DNA of 48,529 nucleotides from an uncultured Dorea sp. (GTDB lineage: Bacteria; Bacillota; Clostridia; Lachnospirales; Lachnospiraceae): NCBI GenBank assembly GCA_910577685.1, contig CAJTOH010000028.1, positions 1 to 48,529 on the forward strand, given 5' to 3'. The notes under the pieces were generated by a model. That model was not told where the DNA came from. It did no database searches and was given only the letters and a program-made list of their open reading frames with translations. The position numbers and the translations under genes were made by a program. Below, one piece after another: positions 8,202 through 17,308 of this stretch (the stretch's first letter is position 1; every line of letters starts with the position of its first letter).

Positions 8202-9182
8202 TTATTTTCCCGTAGTCTTTCGCGTAACCCAATCCTTTGTATAAGAAAACATATTTCTTGCCAGTTCGGCTTCAATCCGCACATAATTTGGCAGACGCCG
8301 TATCCGAAACGGAACTTTCCTAAGGGTTTTCCTTGTTTTCAGCCCTTCGCGGATTCCGTCCGCATAATCTTTACCGAATCCGATTTTAACAAAAAAGGCA
8401 TATTTCAGCAAATATCCCCCAAGAAGGGGAAGGAAATTAACCAGAAGCTGTAAAAGGGGCATATTCTTATAATTCAGATACACGTTATTCCTCGCGGAGA
8501 GTTTTACCTTGAAGGAATTGTATTTCGAGCCGCTTGTACCGCTTCCGACGTGATAAACAAGGGCCGTCGGACAATACATATTCCGATAACCGAAGATTTT
8601 GGCGCGGTATCCCACATCTATATCTTCCAGATAAGCGAAATGCTTCTCGTCGAACAATCCGATCTTTTTGAATACCTGCCTGCGGTAGATGGCGGCTCCG
8701 GCGCAGGCGCTGAATACTTCATCGCTTTTGCTATAATTGGAGATTGGACGCCCCACCCCCCGGCATACGCCCCATCCCGTCAGGGTATAGAGATCCCCGG
8801 CGCTGTCAATCAGCTCCGGATGATACGTCTGAATCATCTTACTGCTGACGGAGAAGATCCTGGGAGACTGCTCGATGGCCTTCACCATCTCTTCTATATA
8901 ATATGGGTCCACGGTTGTATCGTTATTTAGAAGAATTATATAAGGAGTCCGTGAATGTCGGATTCCGATATTCACAGCACGGCTGAATCCATAATTTTTG
9001 TCAAGTGTAATAAGCTCGATTTCAGGATAATGTTCTCTCACATATTCCACACTTCCGTCCGCGGAAGCGTTATCCACGATTAGAGTCCGAAAGTCTTTAA
9101 AAGTCTGTTTCTTGAGAGAGGAAAGACATGGTTCCATAAAACGATATCCGTTGTAATTGGGGATGATAATCGTTACTTTCAT
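8202..9182 (-). CDS. Family 2 glycosyltransferase
   Basis: A 326-residue GT-A glycosyltransferase that would transfer a nucleotide-activated sugar, perhaps rhamnose, onto a lipid-linked glycan at the cytoplasmic face. The N-terminus (MKVTIIIPNYNGYRFMEPCL) is typical of GT2, LLNNDTTVD holds the metal-binding Asp residues, and AYLEDIDVGYRAKIFGYR the acceptor-side ED motif. A hydrophobic stretch near residues 245-265 may associate with the membrane. It is the only gene of the polysaccharide locus on the minus strand, with its own promoter at 9233-9261, so it is expressed independently of rml. Sugar and acceptor cannot be read from the sequence. Confidence 0.9.
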   Translation of the reverse strand: MKVTIIIPNYNGYRFMEPCLSSLKKQTFKDFRTLIVDNASADGSVEYVREHYPEIELITLDKNYGFSRAVNIGIRHSRTPYIILLNNDTTVDPYYIEEMVKAIEQSPRIFSVSSKMIQTYHPELIDSAGDLYTLTGWGVCRGVGRPISNYSKSDEVFSACAGAAIYRRQVFKKIGLFDEKHFAYLEDIDVGYRAKIFGYRNMYCPTALVYHVGSGTSGSKYNSFKVKLSARNNVYLNYKNMPLLQLLVNFLPLLGGYLLKYAFFVKIGFGKDYADGIREGLKTRKTLRKVPFRIRRLPNYVRIEAELARNMFSYTKDWVTRKTTGK

Positions 9183-9232
9183 ATATATTAATTCGCCTTT
9201 CTCGGAATAAAATTAATCTTTCATGCGGATAC

Positions 9233-9261
9233 ATTATAGCAGAGATTCTGCAAAGATTCCA
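9233..9261 (-). promoter_or_regulatory. Promoter of the minus-strand GT2 gene
   Basis: On the minus strand, TGGAAT (9261-9256) and TATAAT (9238-9233) have a 17-base spacer, and TGC before the -10 gives an extended -10. It sits in the 188-base divergent region shared with the sugar phosphotransferase gene. Confidence 0.55.
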
Positions 9262-9370
9262 TAGATATGTCATAAATATTAATGAATTGTTAAGAAAAAC
9301 TACATGTTGATGGGTTGTCGATTCGGACATTTTATTGTATTATAATGTGTGATTTAGGTGGTGAATACGA

Positions 9371-10774
9371 GTGATCAAGAATAATCAAAAGTTATTGAAT
9401 ACATTTCATGTCGTGATAGACGCATTGGTTATTATCTTTTCCTATGTGGCGGCGTGGCACATCCGGTTTCGAAGCGGGATTTTTGCGGTAGCGCCGTGGT
9501 ATCTGTCTTTACAGGAGTATATGAGAGTCCTGATCTTCCTTGTACCGGAATATCTTCTGCTGTATTATATATTCCAGCTTTACACCCCCAAACGGGTGCA
9601 GGGCAGGAGGCTTGAGGCGTGGCGGATTATACAGGCCAACGTCATCGGGCTTATGACGTTTATCCTTGTCTTATATTTGGCGAGAGAGCCGGATTTTTCC
9701 AGAACTATGATGTTTATATTCTTCTGCGTCAATATATTTGTTGAGATTGTGGGAAGGAATATCCTGCGGGAAGAGTTACGGAACATCCGCAAAAAAGGGT
9801 ATAACCAGAAACACATTCTATTGGTGGGGTACAGCAGGGCAGCGGAGCAGTATGTGGACAGAATCCGGGCGAATCCGGAATGGGGATATATCGTAAGGGG
9901 GATTCTTGCGGACAATAAGCCGAGAGGAACGGAATACAGGGGAGTGAAGGTGCTTGGAAGGACGGAGAATCTGACGATTGTGCTTCCCGAGAATAAATTG
10001 GACGAGATTGTCATAACTCTGGGACTTGCGGAATATCATAAGCTGGAGCATATCGTAGGGATGTGCGAGAAGTCCGGAGTACACACGAAGTTTATCCCGG
10101 ACTATAACAATATTATTCCGACGAAGCCCTATACCGAGGACCTGCTTGGGCTCCCGGTGGTGAATATCCGGCATGTGCCTCTGAGCAATGTGCTGAATTC
10201 TCTGCTTAAGAGAGGGGTCGACCTGTTTGGTGCCGTTACGGCGCTGATTATATTTTCTCCTCTCATGGCGCTGACTGCGTTGGTGATTAAGATGACGTCT
10301 CCGGGGCCGTTGATCTTTAAGCAGGAAAGGATTGGTTTCCAGAATAAGCCCTTTCTGATGTATAAATTCCGGTCTATGGTAGTGCAGGATGAGAAGAAGG
10401 AGAGAGGGGGATGGACAACCCAGAATGATCCCAGAGTCACACGCATCGGTAAATTTATACGAAAGACGAGTATCGACGAGCTTCCCCAGCTTTTTAACGT
10501 GCTGAAGGGAAATATGAGTCTTGTAGGACCAAGACCGGAGAGGCCGCAGTTTGTGGAAAAGTTCAGCGAAGAGATTCCAAGATACAGGGTCAAGCATCAG
10601 GTGCGTCCCGGACTGACAGGATGGGCGCAGGTGAACGGTTATCGGGGGGATACTTCCATCCGCAGGAGGATTGAGTTTGACCTGTATTATATAGAGAATT
10701 GGACGCTGGGGTTTGACTTTAAGATTATATTTTTGACATTTTTCAAAGGCTTTGTGAATAAAAATGCATATTAG
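9371..10774 (+). CDS. Undecaprenyl-phosphate sugar phosphotransferase (WcaJ/CpsE type)
   Basis: A 467-residue polyisoprenyl-phosphate hexose-1-phosphate transferase that starts repeat-unit assembly by placing a sugar phosphate on undecaprenyl phosphate. About four membrane segments fill residues 10-135, a Rossmann-like CoA_binding_3 domain follows (about 140-260), and the C-terminal catalytic domain shows KRGVDLFGA, FKQERIGFQNKPFLMYKFRSM, KTSIDELPQLFNVLKG and VGPRPERP. The start is GTG 9371, 9 bases after AGGTGG. A TATAAT at 9341-9346 upstream lacks a well-spaced -35. First gene of the plus-strand polysaccharide operon; the sugar is probably Glc or Gal, by family only. Confidence 0.92.
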   Translation: MIKNNQKLLNTFHVVIDALVIIFSYVAAWHIRFRSGIFAVAPWYLSLQEYMRVLIFLVPEYLLLYYIFQLYTPKRVQGRRLEAWRIIQANVIGLMTFILVLYLAREPDFSRTMMFIFFCVNIFVEIVGRNILREELRNIRKKGYNQKHILLVGYSRAAEQYVDRIRANPEWGYIVRGILADNKPRGTEYRGVKVLGRTENLTIVLPENKLDEIVITLGLAEYHKLEHIVGMCEKSGVHTKFIPDYNNIIPTKPYTEDLLGLPVVNIRHVPLSNVLNSLLKRGVDLFGAVTALIIFSPLMALTALVIKMTSPGPLIFKQERIGFQNKPFLMYKFRSMVVQDEKKERGGWTTQNDPRVTRIGKFIRKTSIDELPQLFNVLKGNMSLVGPRPERPQFVEKFSEEIPRYRVKHQVRPGLTGWAQVNGYRGDTSIRRRIEFDLYYIENWTLGFDFKIIFLTFFKGFVNKNAY

Positions 10775-10793
10775 CTTGTAGGAGAGAACTGGC

Positions 10794-11945
10794 ATGGGTA
10801 ATAGAAGAAGCATGGAAAATAATAGGAGAATGGAGAGAAGGAGAGGTACGGAAAAGAGGATATCGCCGAAGGAACGTCAAAAGAAAAAACGTAAAAGACG
10901 CAGAAAAAGAATCATTCTTGTGTGCGTAGAGCTGTTTGTGCTGGCCGGTTTGTGTATCGCCGGATATGGAATGTTGAAGCTTGGCAAACTCAACATCAAT
11001 ATTCTGGATCAAAACAAACTGGAAGTCTATAAAGACACCGGGCCATATACGAACATCGCATGTTTCGGCCTTGATTCAAGGAACGGAGAGCTGGAAGGCG
11101 GAGTGCAGAGCGACAGTATCATGATCGTAAGTATCAATAATGAGACGAATGACGTGAAGCTGATTTCCGTGTATCGGGATACTTTGCTGCAGCAGGCCGA
11201 CGGTTCTTACTCAAAGGCGAATTCCGCCTATAACAGAGGCGGACCGGAGGAGGCGATCAGCCTTCTGAACCGTAATTTCGATCTGGATATCCGCAATTAT
11301 GTCAGCGTAAACTTTAATGCTTTAGTGGATGTGATCGACGCTTTGGGAGGATTGGAGATTGAGATGACGCAGGAAGAGGCCTATTACAGCAACGGATATG
11401 CGGCCGAGACCTCCAGAATCGTAGGCCAGGAGATGGTCAAGATTGACGAGGTGGCAGGAACACAACTGTTGGACGGCGTACATGCGGTCAGCTATGCCAG
11501 AATCCGTTATACGAAAGGAAATGATTTCAAGAGAACGGAACGGCAGCGGGAGGTTCTTCAAAAGACCGTTGAGAAAGCCAAAAAGGCCGATCTGCTGACA
11601 CTTAATAAGATCGTAGACAAGGTGTTCCCGCAGATATCTACCAGTTTGACCATTAAGGATATGTTTGGATACGTAGCCAATATCATGGAATACAATATTG
11701 TGGAGACCACAGGTTTCCCCTATGCGCTGACGACGAGCGAGGAGGTCAGGGATCATTCCGGCTCCTACGTGGTGCCTATTGATTTTACCGGCAATGTGAC
11801 GCAGCTCCACCAGAATATTTTCTCGGAGAGCGGGTACGAGCCGTCTAATAAGGTTCAGCAGATCCATAATGATATCATCTATCTGACCGGTATTACGGAA
11901 GATACGTCTGCCATGCAGACGACGTTTGAAGGAGATTCGCAATGA
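10794..11945 (+). CDS. LCP-family glycopolymer ligase 1
   Basis: A 383-residue LytR-CpsA-Psr protein, an enzyme class that moves undecaprenyl-linked glycopolymers onto peptidoglycan on the outer membrane face. A very basic N-terminus (residues 1-38, Arg/Lys-rich) precedes one membrane segment at about 40-60. The LCP domain shows ACFGLDSRNG, QSDSIMIVSIN, ISVYRDTLL and YARIRYTKGNDFKRTERQRE, the Arg/Asp residues that bind the pyrophosphate-lipid. It overlaps the wzy-like gene by 4 bases (ATGA), so they are translationally coupled. A second LCP gene lies 2.3 kb downstream. Confidence 0.93.
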   Translation: MGNRRSMENNRRMERRRGTEKRISPKERQKKKRKRRRKRIILVCVELFVLAGLCIAGYGMLKLGKLNINILDQNKLEVYKDTGPYTNIACFGLDSRNGELEGGVQSDSIMIVSINNETNDVKLISVYRDTLLQQADGSYSKANSAYNRGGPEEAISLLNRNFDLDIRNYVSVNFNALVDVIDALGGLEIEMTQEEAYYSNGYAAETSRIVGQEMVKIDEVAGTQLLDGVHAVSYARIRYTKGNDFKRTERQREVLQKTVEKAKKADLLTLNKIVDKVFPQISTSLTIKDMFGYVANIMEYNIVETTGFPYALTTSEEVRDHSGSYVVPIDFTGNVTQLHQNIFSESGYEPSNKVQQIHNDIIYLTGITEDTSAMQTTFEGDSQ

Positions 11946-13201
11946 GAAGGCGCAATGAGATTATAATGGAATACGGCACATATATGCTTGCATATTTTGT
12001 GAGCTATATTGCAAGTCTTGCGCGTCTTTATTATATTTCCGGGCTTCTGCTGCTTCTGGAAGCGATATATCTGTATCTGCATTGGGTCAGGGAATCTCAG
12101 AATATAGCGGAGCTTCGGGCGGTTTTTACGCTTGCATGGGTGGGGGGACAGGGAGTAGCCTGTCTGAGGCTCAGCAGGTTCCAGAGTGACTGGAACTATG
12201 TGACGTGGCTGTGCTTTTTCCTGATTTACATCGGTTTCGGTATCGGATATGAATGGGGACGGAAATACGACCCGGATGAGAAAAAAGAACCTGTCAGGAA
12301 TTCTTTGCAGGCAGAACGTCTTTTCCTGTGTATTGTCGGTCTGGCTCTTGTTTCGGCTCTTAGTTTCGGCTTTCGGAAATCGGGGTTAGGAGGAATTTCC
12401 GGAAGCTGTGTCCTGATCCCGGCGATCACGATTCTGTATGGAAAGGTAAGCGAGAAGAAAGGCGGCGGGGAGAAGGCGGCGCTTGTGTTGGCAAACCTGA
12501 CGGCGGCTGCGATACCCATTCTGCGAATGTCCAGATTTCATATTTTCTTTGTTGTCTGTTTTACAATGGTTACATATATTATGGTGAACCGCAGGATGCG
12601 GATCAGGACTATGGCGGGGATTGTGTTAGCGCTGCTTCCCGTTTATGTGGCCCTGACAGTGTTCCGTTATCATGACGTCACATATTTGAATAATGTATTT
12701 GATATGAAATATGGGAATATGCCGATCTTTCTTACTCAGCCCTATATCTATGTGGCAAATAATTTCGAGAATTTTAATTGTATGGTAGAACAGCTTGTGA
12801 AACATACTTGGGGAATGAGAATGTTATCTCCGCTTTTTGCATTGACGGGGCTTAAGTGCGTTTTTCCCCGATTAACGCCGTCGGTCATCTTTCTGACAAA
12901 GCCGGAGCTCACATCGCTTACCATGTTTTATGATGCATATTATGATTTCGGAATTATCGGCGTATTTCTATTTGCCGCCCTGGTTGGCACGGCGGCAAAG
13001 TGGATGATGCGGATTGTAAAAAAGAACAATAACCCGGTCGCATATCTGTTCTACGGTCAGTTTGCGGTTTACCTTGGATTGTCATTTTTTAATACATGGT
13101 TTAGTAATCCGATTATATGGTTCTGGCTGATTCTGACAGGAATGATGTATCGGTTTGTAGGATATGATAAGAATAGGAAAAGGAATGGGCAGGAGGAATG
13201 A
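11942..13201 (+). CDS. Wzy-like oligosaccharide repeat-unit polymerase
   Basis: A 419-residue polytopic membrane protein with roughly ten hydrophobic segments, weakly conserved as expected for O-antigen/capsule polymerases. Position is the best evidence: between an LCP ligase and a glycosyltransferase in an operon begun by an initiating sugar phosphotransferase. A large extracytoplasmic loop at about residues 240-320 and the pattern of paired segments fit Wzy, which joins lipid-linked repeat units. Start ATG 11942 overlaps the previous stop, and the gene's own TGA overlaps the next ATG at 13198. No Wzx flippase is seen in the window. Confidence 0.7.
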   Translation: MRRRNEIIMEYGTYMLAYFVSYIASLARLYYISGLLLLLEAIYLYLHWVRESQNIAELRAVFTLAWVGGQGVACLRLSRFQSDWNYVTWLCFFLIYIGFGIGYEWGRKYDPDEKKEPVRNSLQAERLFLCIVGLALVSALSFGFRKSGLGGISGSCVLIPAITILYGKVSEKKGGGEKAALVLANLTAAAIPILRMSRFHIFFVVCFTMVTYIMVNRRMRIRTMAGIVLALLPVYVALTVFRYHDVTYLNNVFDMKYGNMPIFLTQPYIYVANNFENFNCMVEQLVKHTWGMRMLSPLFALTGLKCVFPRLTPSVIFLTKPELTSLTMFYDAYYDFGIIGVFLFAALVGTAAKWMMRIVKKNNNPVAYLFYGQFAVYLGLSFFNTWFSNPIIWFWLILTGMMYRFVGYDKNRKRNGQEE

Positions 13202-14121
13202 GTGAACACAGAGTAGAGGCGGTGATTCTGACGTACCGGCCGGACGAACGATTTACAGAAGCAGTAAGAAGGCTTGAGAGACAAGATTATCCTTTGGAGA
13301 GGATACATGTGATCAATACGGTATCCGGGATTTTCCCGGAAGAGATAGAGAAGATGCCGAGAATTTCTGTGACGCATATCCGGCCGGAAGAGTTTGACCA
13401 CGGCGGGACAAGGGACAAGGGTTTTGCGCTGTCGGAGGCGGAGATACTGGTATTCATGACGCAGGATGCGCTGCCTGCCAATACGAAGATGATCGGAGAG
13501 CTTGTTAAGCCCCTCCTTGATTCTGATAAAGTGGGCGTCTCTTACGCCCGTCAGCTTCCTGCCGAAGACTGCGATGAGATTGAGCGGTATACCCGGTCGT
13601 TTAACTATCCCGGAAAGAGTAAGGTCAAGGATCTTAGCGATCTCCCTGTAATGGGGATCAAGACTTTCTTCTGTTCCGACGTGTGCGCGGCATACCGCAG
13701 GAGCATTTATCTGGAGATGGGCGGTTTTACGAAGCGGACGATCTTTAACGAAGATATGATTATGGCGGCTAAGATGGTGAAGGCGGGCTATAAGGTGGCG
13801 TATACGGCGGAGGCAAGAGTGATCCATTCCCACAATTATTCCGGCCGGCAGCAGTTTCAGAGGAATTTTGATCTGGCGGTATCACAGGCGGATCACCCGG
13901 AGATCTTTGCAGGGATCCGTTCCGAGTCGGAGGGGATCCGGTTGGTGAAGAATACTGCCGGGTATCTGATCCGAAGGAAAAGGTGGCGCTTGATTCCGGC
14001 GCTTCTGTATAAAAGCGGCTGTAAGTATTTAGGATACAAGGCGGGGCGCAGCTATAGGAGGATGCCTTTATGGCTGGTGAAAAGATGTTCAGCCAGTGTA
14101 AAATATTGGCAAAAACCATAG
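13198..14121 (+). CDS. Family 2 glycosyltransferase, rhamnosyltransferase-like
   Basis: A 307-residue GT2 protein resembling the RgpB/RfbF rhamnosyltransferase branch. Seen: VEAVILTYRPDERF at the N-terminus, FDHGGTRDKGFALSEAEILVFMTQDA with the HGGTR motif frequent in rhamnosyltransferases, and RTIFNEDMIMAAKMVKAGYKVAY with the ED pair. With rmlABDC next door, dTDP-rhamnose is the likely donor, but that is inference. ATGA overlap with the wzy-like gene makes it part of the same operon. The 3' end runs close to the promoter of the second LCP gene. Confidence 0.88.
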   Translation: MSEHRVEAVILTYRPDERFTEAVRRLERQDYPLERIHVINTVSGIFPEEIEKMPRISVTHIRPEEFDHGGTRDKGFALSEAEILVFMTQDALPANTKMIGELVKPLLDSDKVGVSYARQLPAEDCDEIERYTRSFNYPGKSKVKDLSDLPVMGIKTFFCSDVCAAYRRSIYLEMGGFTKRTIFNEDMIMAAKMVKAGYKVAYTAEARVIHSHNYSGRQQFQRNFDLAVSQADHPEIFAGIRSESEGIRLVKNTAGYLIRRKRWRLIPALLYKSGCKYLGYKAGRSYRRMPLWLVKRCSASVKYWQKP

Positions 14122-14139
14122 AAAACATGTATTTTAAGA

Positions 14140-14168
14140 TTGAAGTTTCTGTAAAAATGCGGTAATAT
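14140..14168 (+). promoter_or_regulatory. Promoter of the second LCP gene
   Basis: TTGAAG at 14140-14145 and TAATAT at 14163-14168 with a 17-base spacer, 52 bases before ATG 14221. It separates the second LCP and cohesin genes from the upstream operon. Confidence 0.65.
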
Positions 14169-14220
14169 ATTGAGGAATGTAAAGGAAGACTAAGAATGAA
14201 ATAAGAAAGGACATTAGATA

Positions 14221-15567
14221 ATGGCAAAAGAAAGGAATCGTTACAGGCGCGGTCGCCGGTCTAAAAATCGTGGTTTTGCCTCATGGTCTTTGGGAAAGAA
14301 GATAGGAATCATTCTGGGAGGTACGATGGCGTTGGTGGCAGTGACGGGAGCAGTCATTGTGGCGAGTAAGCTGTCTAAGATTGATAGAAGAGAACCGACG
14401 AACGCCAAGGAGTTGAATGTATCGGAGGAAGCCAGAGAGAGAGGGACCGGCTATCTGAATGTTGCGTTATTTGGTGTAGATTCCCGGAAGAATGAGATGG
14501 GGAAGGGGACTCGAAGCGATTCGATTATGATCGCAAGTCTGAACCGCGAGACTTTAGAGATAAAGATCTCTTCCATATTCAGAGATACGCTTTTGGAACA
14601 GGAGGATGATTCTATAGCAAAGGCAAACGCCGCATATTCCTACGGCGGGCCCGAGGGAGCGGTAGCCGTGCTGAATAAGAATCTTGATATGGATATTGAA
14701 CATTATGTGACGGTAAATTTCGACGCGCTGATCGATGTGGTCGACGCCGTAGGCGGAGTGGAGATTGATGTCACGGATGAAGAAGTTCAGTATGTGAACG
14801 GATATTCGACGGAGATTAAGAGAGTAACCGGCAAGGATTCTCCGGATATCGCGGGTCCCGGCCTTCAGACCTTAGATGGAATTCATGCAACGGCCTATAC
14901 CAGAATCCGGTATACGGCGGGGGATGATTTTAAGAGAGCGGAAAGGCAGAGGACTATACTTACAAAGATTGTCGAGAACCTTCAAAAGGCTTCTCCGGCG
15001 CAGTTGAATAAGATTATTGACAGGGTGTTCCCGCAGGTTGCCACGAATTTTACGATGGCAGAGATTCTGGACTATGCGAAGGACGCGTTTGAATATCGTT
15101 TGATGGAGACGGTAGGTTTTCCTTTTGACAAGACGACGGATGAATTGATGGATGTGGGAAGCGTGGTAATTCCGGTTACTTTGGCGAGTAATGTGGAGCA
15201 GCTTCATAATTTCTTTTACGGAGAGGGTGAAGCGTATTCTGTTTCTTCTACCGTAAGCAGTATCAGCGACAGGATTGTTACAAAAGCAGGGAATCGTACG
15301 GCTGACGTGAACGAGGCGACGCAGCAGATCATGAACCAGCCGGATGACGAGGACGAAGATTATAACAGCGGCTATTCAAACGGCAGCGGCGGCAACAGCG
15401 GTTATTCTTCGGGAGGCAGTACCTCCGGCGGGGGAACCAGCGGCGGAAGTACCGGCGGAGACTCCTATAGCGGCGGCGGTACCACGGACAATGATCCGGA
15501 TACATCTTATACGCCGGACGTGCCTTCGGGAGGCGGAGACAGCGGAGAGAGCGATTATATTGAATAG
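14221..15567 (+). CDS. LCP-family glycopolymer ligase 2 with Gly/Ser-rich tail
   Basis: A 448-residue LytR-CpsA-Psr protein, closely related to the one at 10794 (VALFGVDSRKNEMGKGTRSD, ISSIFRDTLL, TRIRYTAGDDFKRAERQR). A basic N-terminus precedes one membrane segment at about residues 28-50. Unlike its paralogue it ends with about 65 residues of Ser/Gly/Thr/Asp-rich low-complexity sequence, a likely flexible extracellular tail inside the wall. GAAAGGAC precedes the ATG. It has its own promoter and is followed by the cohesin-domain gene 92 bases later. Two LCP ligases in one locus suggest different polymers or acceptors, or partial redundancy. Confidence 0.92.
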   Translation: MAKERNRYRRGRRSKNRGFASWSLGKKIGIILGGTMALVAVTGAVIVASKLSKIDRREPTNAKELNVSEEARERGTGYLNVALFGVDSRKNEMGKGTRSDSIMIASLNRETLEIKISSIFRDTLLEQEDDSIAKANAAYSYGGPEGAVAVLNKNLDMDIEHYVTVNFDALIDVVDAVGGVEIDVTDEEVQYVNGYSTEIKRVTGKDSPDIAGPGLQTLDGIHATAYTRIRYTAGDDFKRAERQRTILTKIVENLQKASPAQLNKIIDRVFPQVATNFTMAEILDYAKDAFEYRLMETVGFPFDKTTDELMDVGSVVIPVTLASNVEQLHNFFYGEGEAYSVSSTVSSISDRIVTKAGNRTADVNEATQQIMNQPDDEDEDYNSGYSNGSGGNSGYSSGGSTSGGGTSGGSTGGDSYSGGGTTDNDPDTSYTPDVPSGGGDSGESDYIE

Positions 15568-15659
15568 CAGAATAGGATGTAAGCAGGTTTGTACGGAAGA
15601 CGATATGTCGCAGAGAAGATATATGAGATAATAATTATAGGAAAACGAGGTAGCTTACA

Positions 15660-17213
15660 ATGAGAAGAGTGAGGAGATTACTTTATTTATTGGCCGTGGT
15701 GTTTATGCTATGTCCGTGTATGTCGATGATTGTTCACGCGGCGTCTGCAGAACTGCGTTTTTCAGATCCGTCCACAACGGTAGGGGCCGAGGTAGATGTG
15801 GCAATTAAGATCTATTCTTCTGCGGACATTGAGTCTCTGGAGGTGACGCTGGCTTATGATAAAGATAAGCTGAGATTTATCAGCGGAGATAATGCCACCG
15901 GAGGAGACGGCACAATCGTTCTTTCCGGCGTATTGATGGATGGATATACATTGAAGTTTCAGGCGCTTGCAGAAGGAACCGGCAATGTGACCGTATCGCA
16001 GTCGGCGGGGAAGGATTCCGACGGCGCGGAGTTAGATATGACGAACGGAAGTTCGGCGGTAACCATCGGACCTGGGGATGAGTCCCTGATTCAGGAGGAA
16101 GAAGGGACGAACGGCGGCGGTACGGCCGTTGCAAACGGACCGCAGGTAGAGGTTGACGGGGTTCAGTATGTTGTCACGAATGATTTTTCTGACGCGGTAA
16201 TTCCGGAAGGATTCTCGAAAACCGAGATGATGTTGGAAGGAGAGACCTGTCAGGTGGTTTCGCAGCCTGCCAGCAATACCGCTGCGTTTTACCTGACGCC
16301 CGTCGCAGGGGGAGATCCGGATTTTTTCCTGTATGACGGTGATATCGGTTCGTTCCTTCCTTTTGAGACCGTAAATATTTCAAGCGACCGTTATATCGTA
16401 CTTCTCAGAGACGATGGTTCGGTGGATTTGCCTGAGAGGTATCAGGAGACGCGTCTGACTCTGAACGGCAAGGAGTTTACGGCATGGCAGGATGTGGATA
16501 TGGCGGACTATTATGTCGTGTATGCCCTGAATGCGGACGGACAGAAAGGGATGTATCAGTATGATACGGTAGATAAGACTTATCAGAGGTATGTGGAGCA
16601 TGTTACAAAAGCCAAGACAACCAAGAAGGAGGCCAGAGGCTGGTGGGGAAAGGTTTTGCAGTTTGTAGAAGACTTTCTGGATATAGTCTTGATTATAGGC
16701 ATCATGCTGATGCTTGTCCTGATTGGTTTCCTGGTTTTGGTCAGCGTGAAGCTGCGGAATCGCAATCTGGAATTGGATGATTTATACGACGAATACGACA
16801 TTGATCCGGACCGGGATGATCCGATGCATAAGGCGAAAAAACCGGCTCCGGGGAAAGGGATTAACGCCGCGGTCAGAAGAAATGCGGATGAGCCGGCTGT
16901 CAGGGTTCCTGTAAAGACCATGAGTCTGAAAGAGGAAGATCTTTTTGACGATTATGATGATGAAGACGACGACTTTGACGGTTATGATTCGGACGATTAT
17001 GATTCGGACGACTATGATGACGACGATGACGATTATGGTTATGAAGATGAAGACGACGATTATGACGATTATGACGACGAAGACGACGGCTACGGCGGCA
17101 AATCCAATGATGTGATTGATGATCTGGATGAACTTTTAAACATGCAGTCACAGAAGAAGCGCGGGCAGAAGAAAGGGGATACCTTTCAGGTAGATTTTAT
17201 TGATTTGGACTAG
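15660..17213 (+). CDS. Membrane-anchored cohesin-domain protein with acidic cytoplasmic tail
   Basis: A 517-residue secreted-then-anchored protein. Residues 1-27 are a signal peptide ending at AHAAS. Residues 30-135 resemble a cohesin fold (TTVGAEVDVAIKIYSS, LEVTLAYDKDKLRFISGD). A second extracellular part runs to about 335, one membrane segment lies at about 338-362, and the cytoplasmic C-terminus contains a run of nearly pure Asp/Glu/Tyr at about 425-490. Cohesins bind dockerins or other surface proteins; the acid tail could bind cations or basic partners. It sits between an LCP ligase and glmS, so a cell-surface role is likely, but the exact role is unknown. Confidence 0.8.
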   Translation: MRRVRRLLYLLAVVFMLCPCMSMIVHAASAELRFSDPSTTVGAEVDVAIKIYSSADIESLEVTLAYDKDKLRFISGDNATGGDGTIVLSGVLMDGYTLKFQALAEGTGNVTVSQSAGKDSDGAELDMTNGSSAVTIGPGDESLIQEEEGTNGGGTAVANGPQVEVDGVQYVVTNDFSDAVIPEGFSKTEMMLEGETCQVVSQPASNTAAFYLTPVAGGDPDFFLYDGDIGSFLPFETVNISSDRYIVLLRDDGSVDLPERYQETRLTLNGKEFTAWQDVDMADYYVVYALNADGQKGMYQYDTVDKTYQRYVEHVTKAKTTKKEARGWWGKVLQFVEDFLDIVLIIGIMLMLVLIGFLVLVSVKLRNRNLELDDLYDEYDIDPDRDDPMHKAKKPAPGKGINAAVRRNADEPAVRVPVKTMSLKEEDLFDDYDDEDDDFDGYDSDDYDSDDYDDDDDDYGYEDEDDDYDDYDDEDDGYGGKSNDVIDDLDELLNMQSQKKRGQKKGDTFQVDFIDLD

Positions 17214-17224
17214 TGTACGGATAT

Positions 17225-17308
17225 ATCATTGCATTGATTTCGGAGAAAATCAGAGCCGCTAAAAGGAAGCGGTACTGACAAATCAGGGATTAATGCAATG
17301 ATTTTTAT
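17225..17308 (+). terminator. Multi-hairpin terminator/structured leader before glmS
   Basis: Perfect 11-base arms ATCATTGCATT (17225-17235) and AATGCAATGAT (17292-17302) enclose two smaller hairpins (TGATTT 17235-17240 with AAATCA 17247-17252; GCCGCT 17255-17260 with AGCGGT 17268-17273) and are followed by TTTTATTA. It starts 12 bases after the cohesin gene, so it probably ends that transcript. AAATCAG occurs twice (17247-17253, 17280-17286), giving alternative partners for TGATTT, so a regulatory leader of glmS cannot be excluded. It does not show the glmS ribozyme core. Confidence 0.55.

Noticed and set aside
9818..10813. Long minus-strand frame of 331 codons
   Set aside because: It overlaps the sugar phosphotransferase whose motifs are unmistakable; its own translation resembles nothing.
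16900..17151. Minus-strand His/Arg-rich frame
   Set aside because: It is the mirror of the Asp-rich repeat in the cohesin gene; biased codons leave the other strand open.
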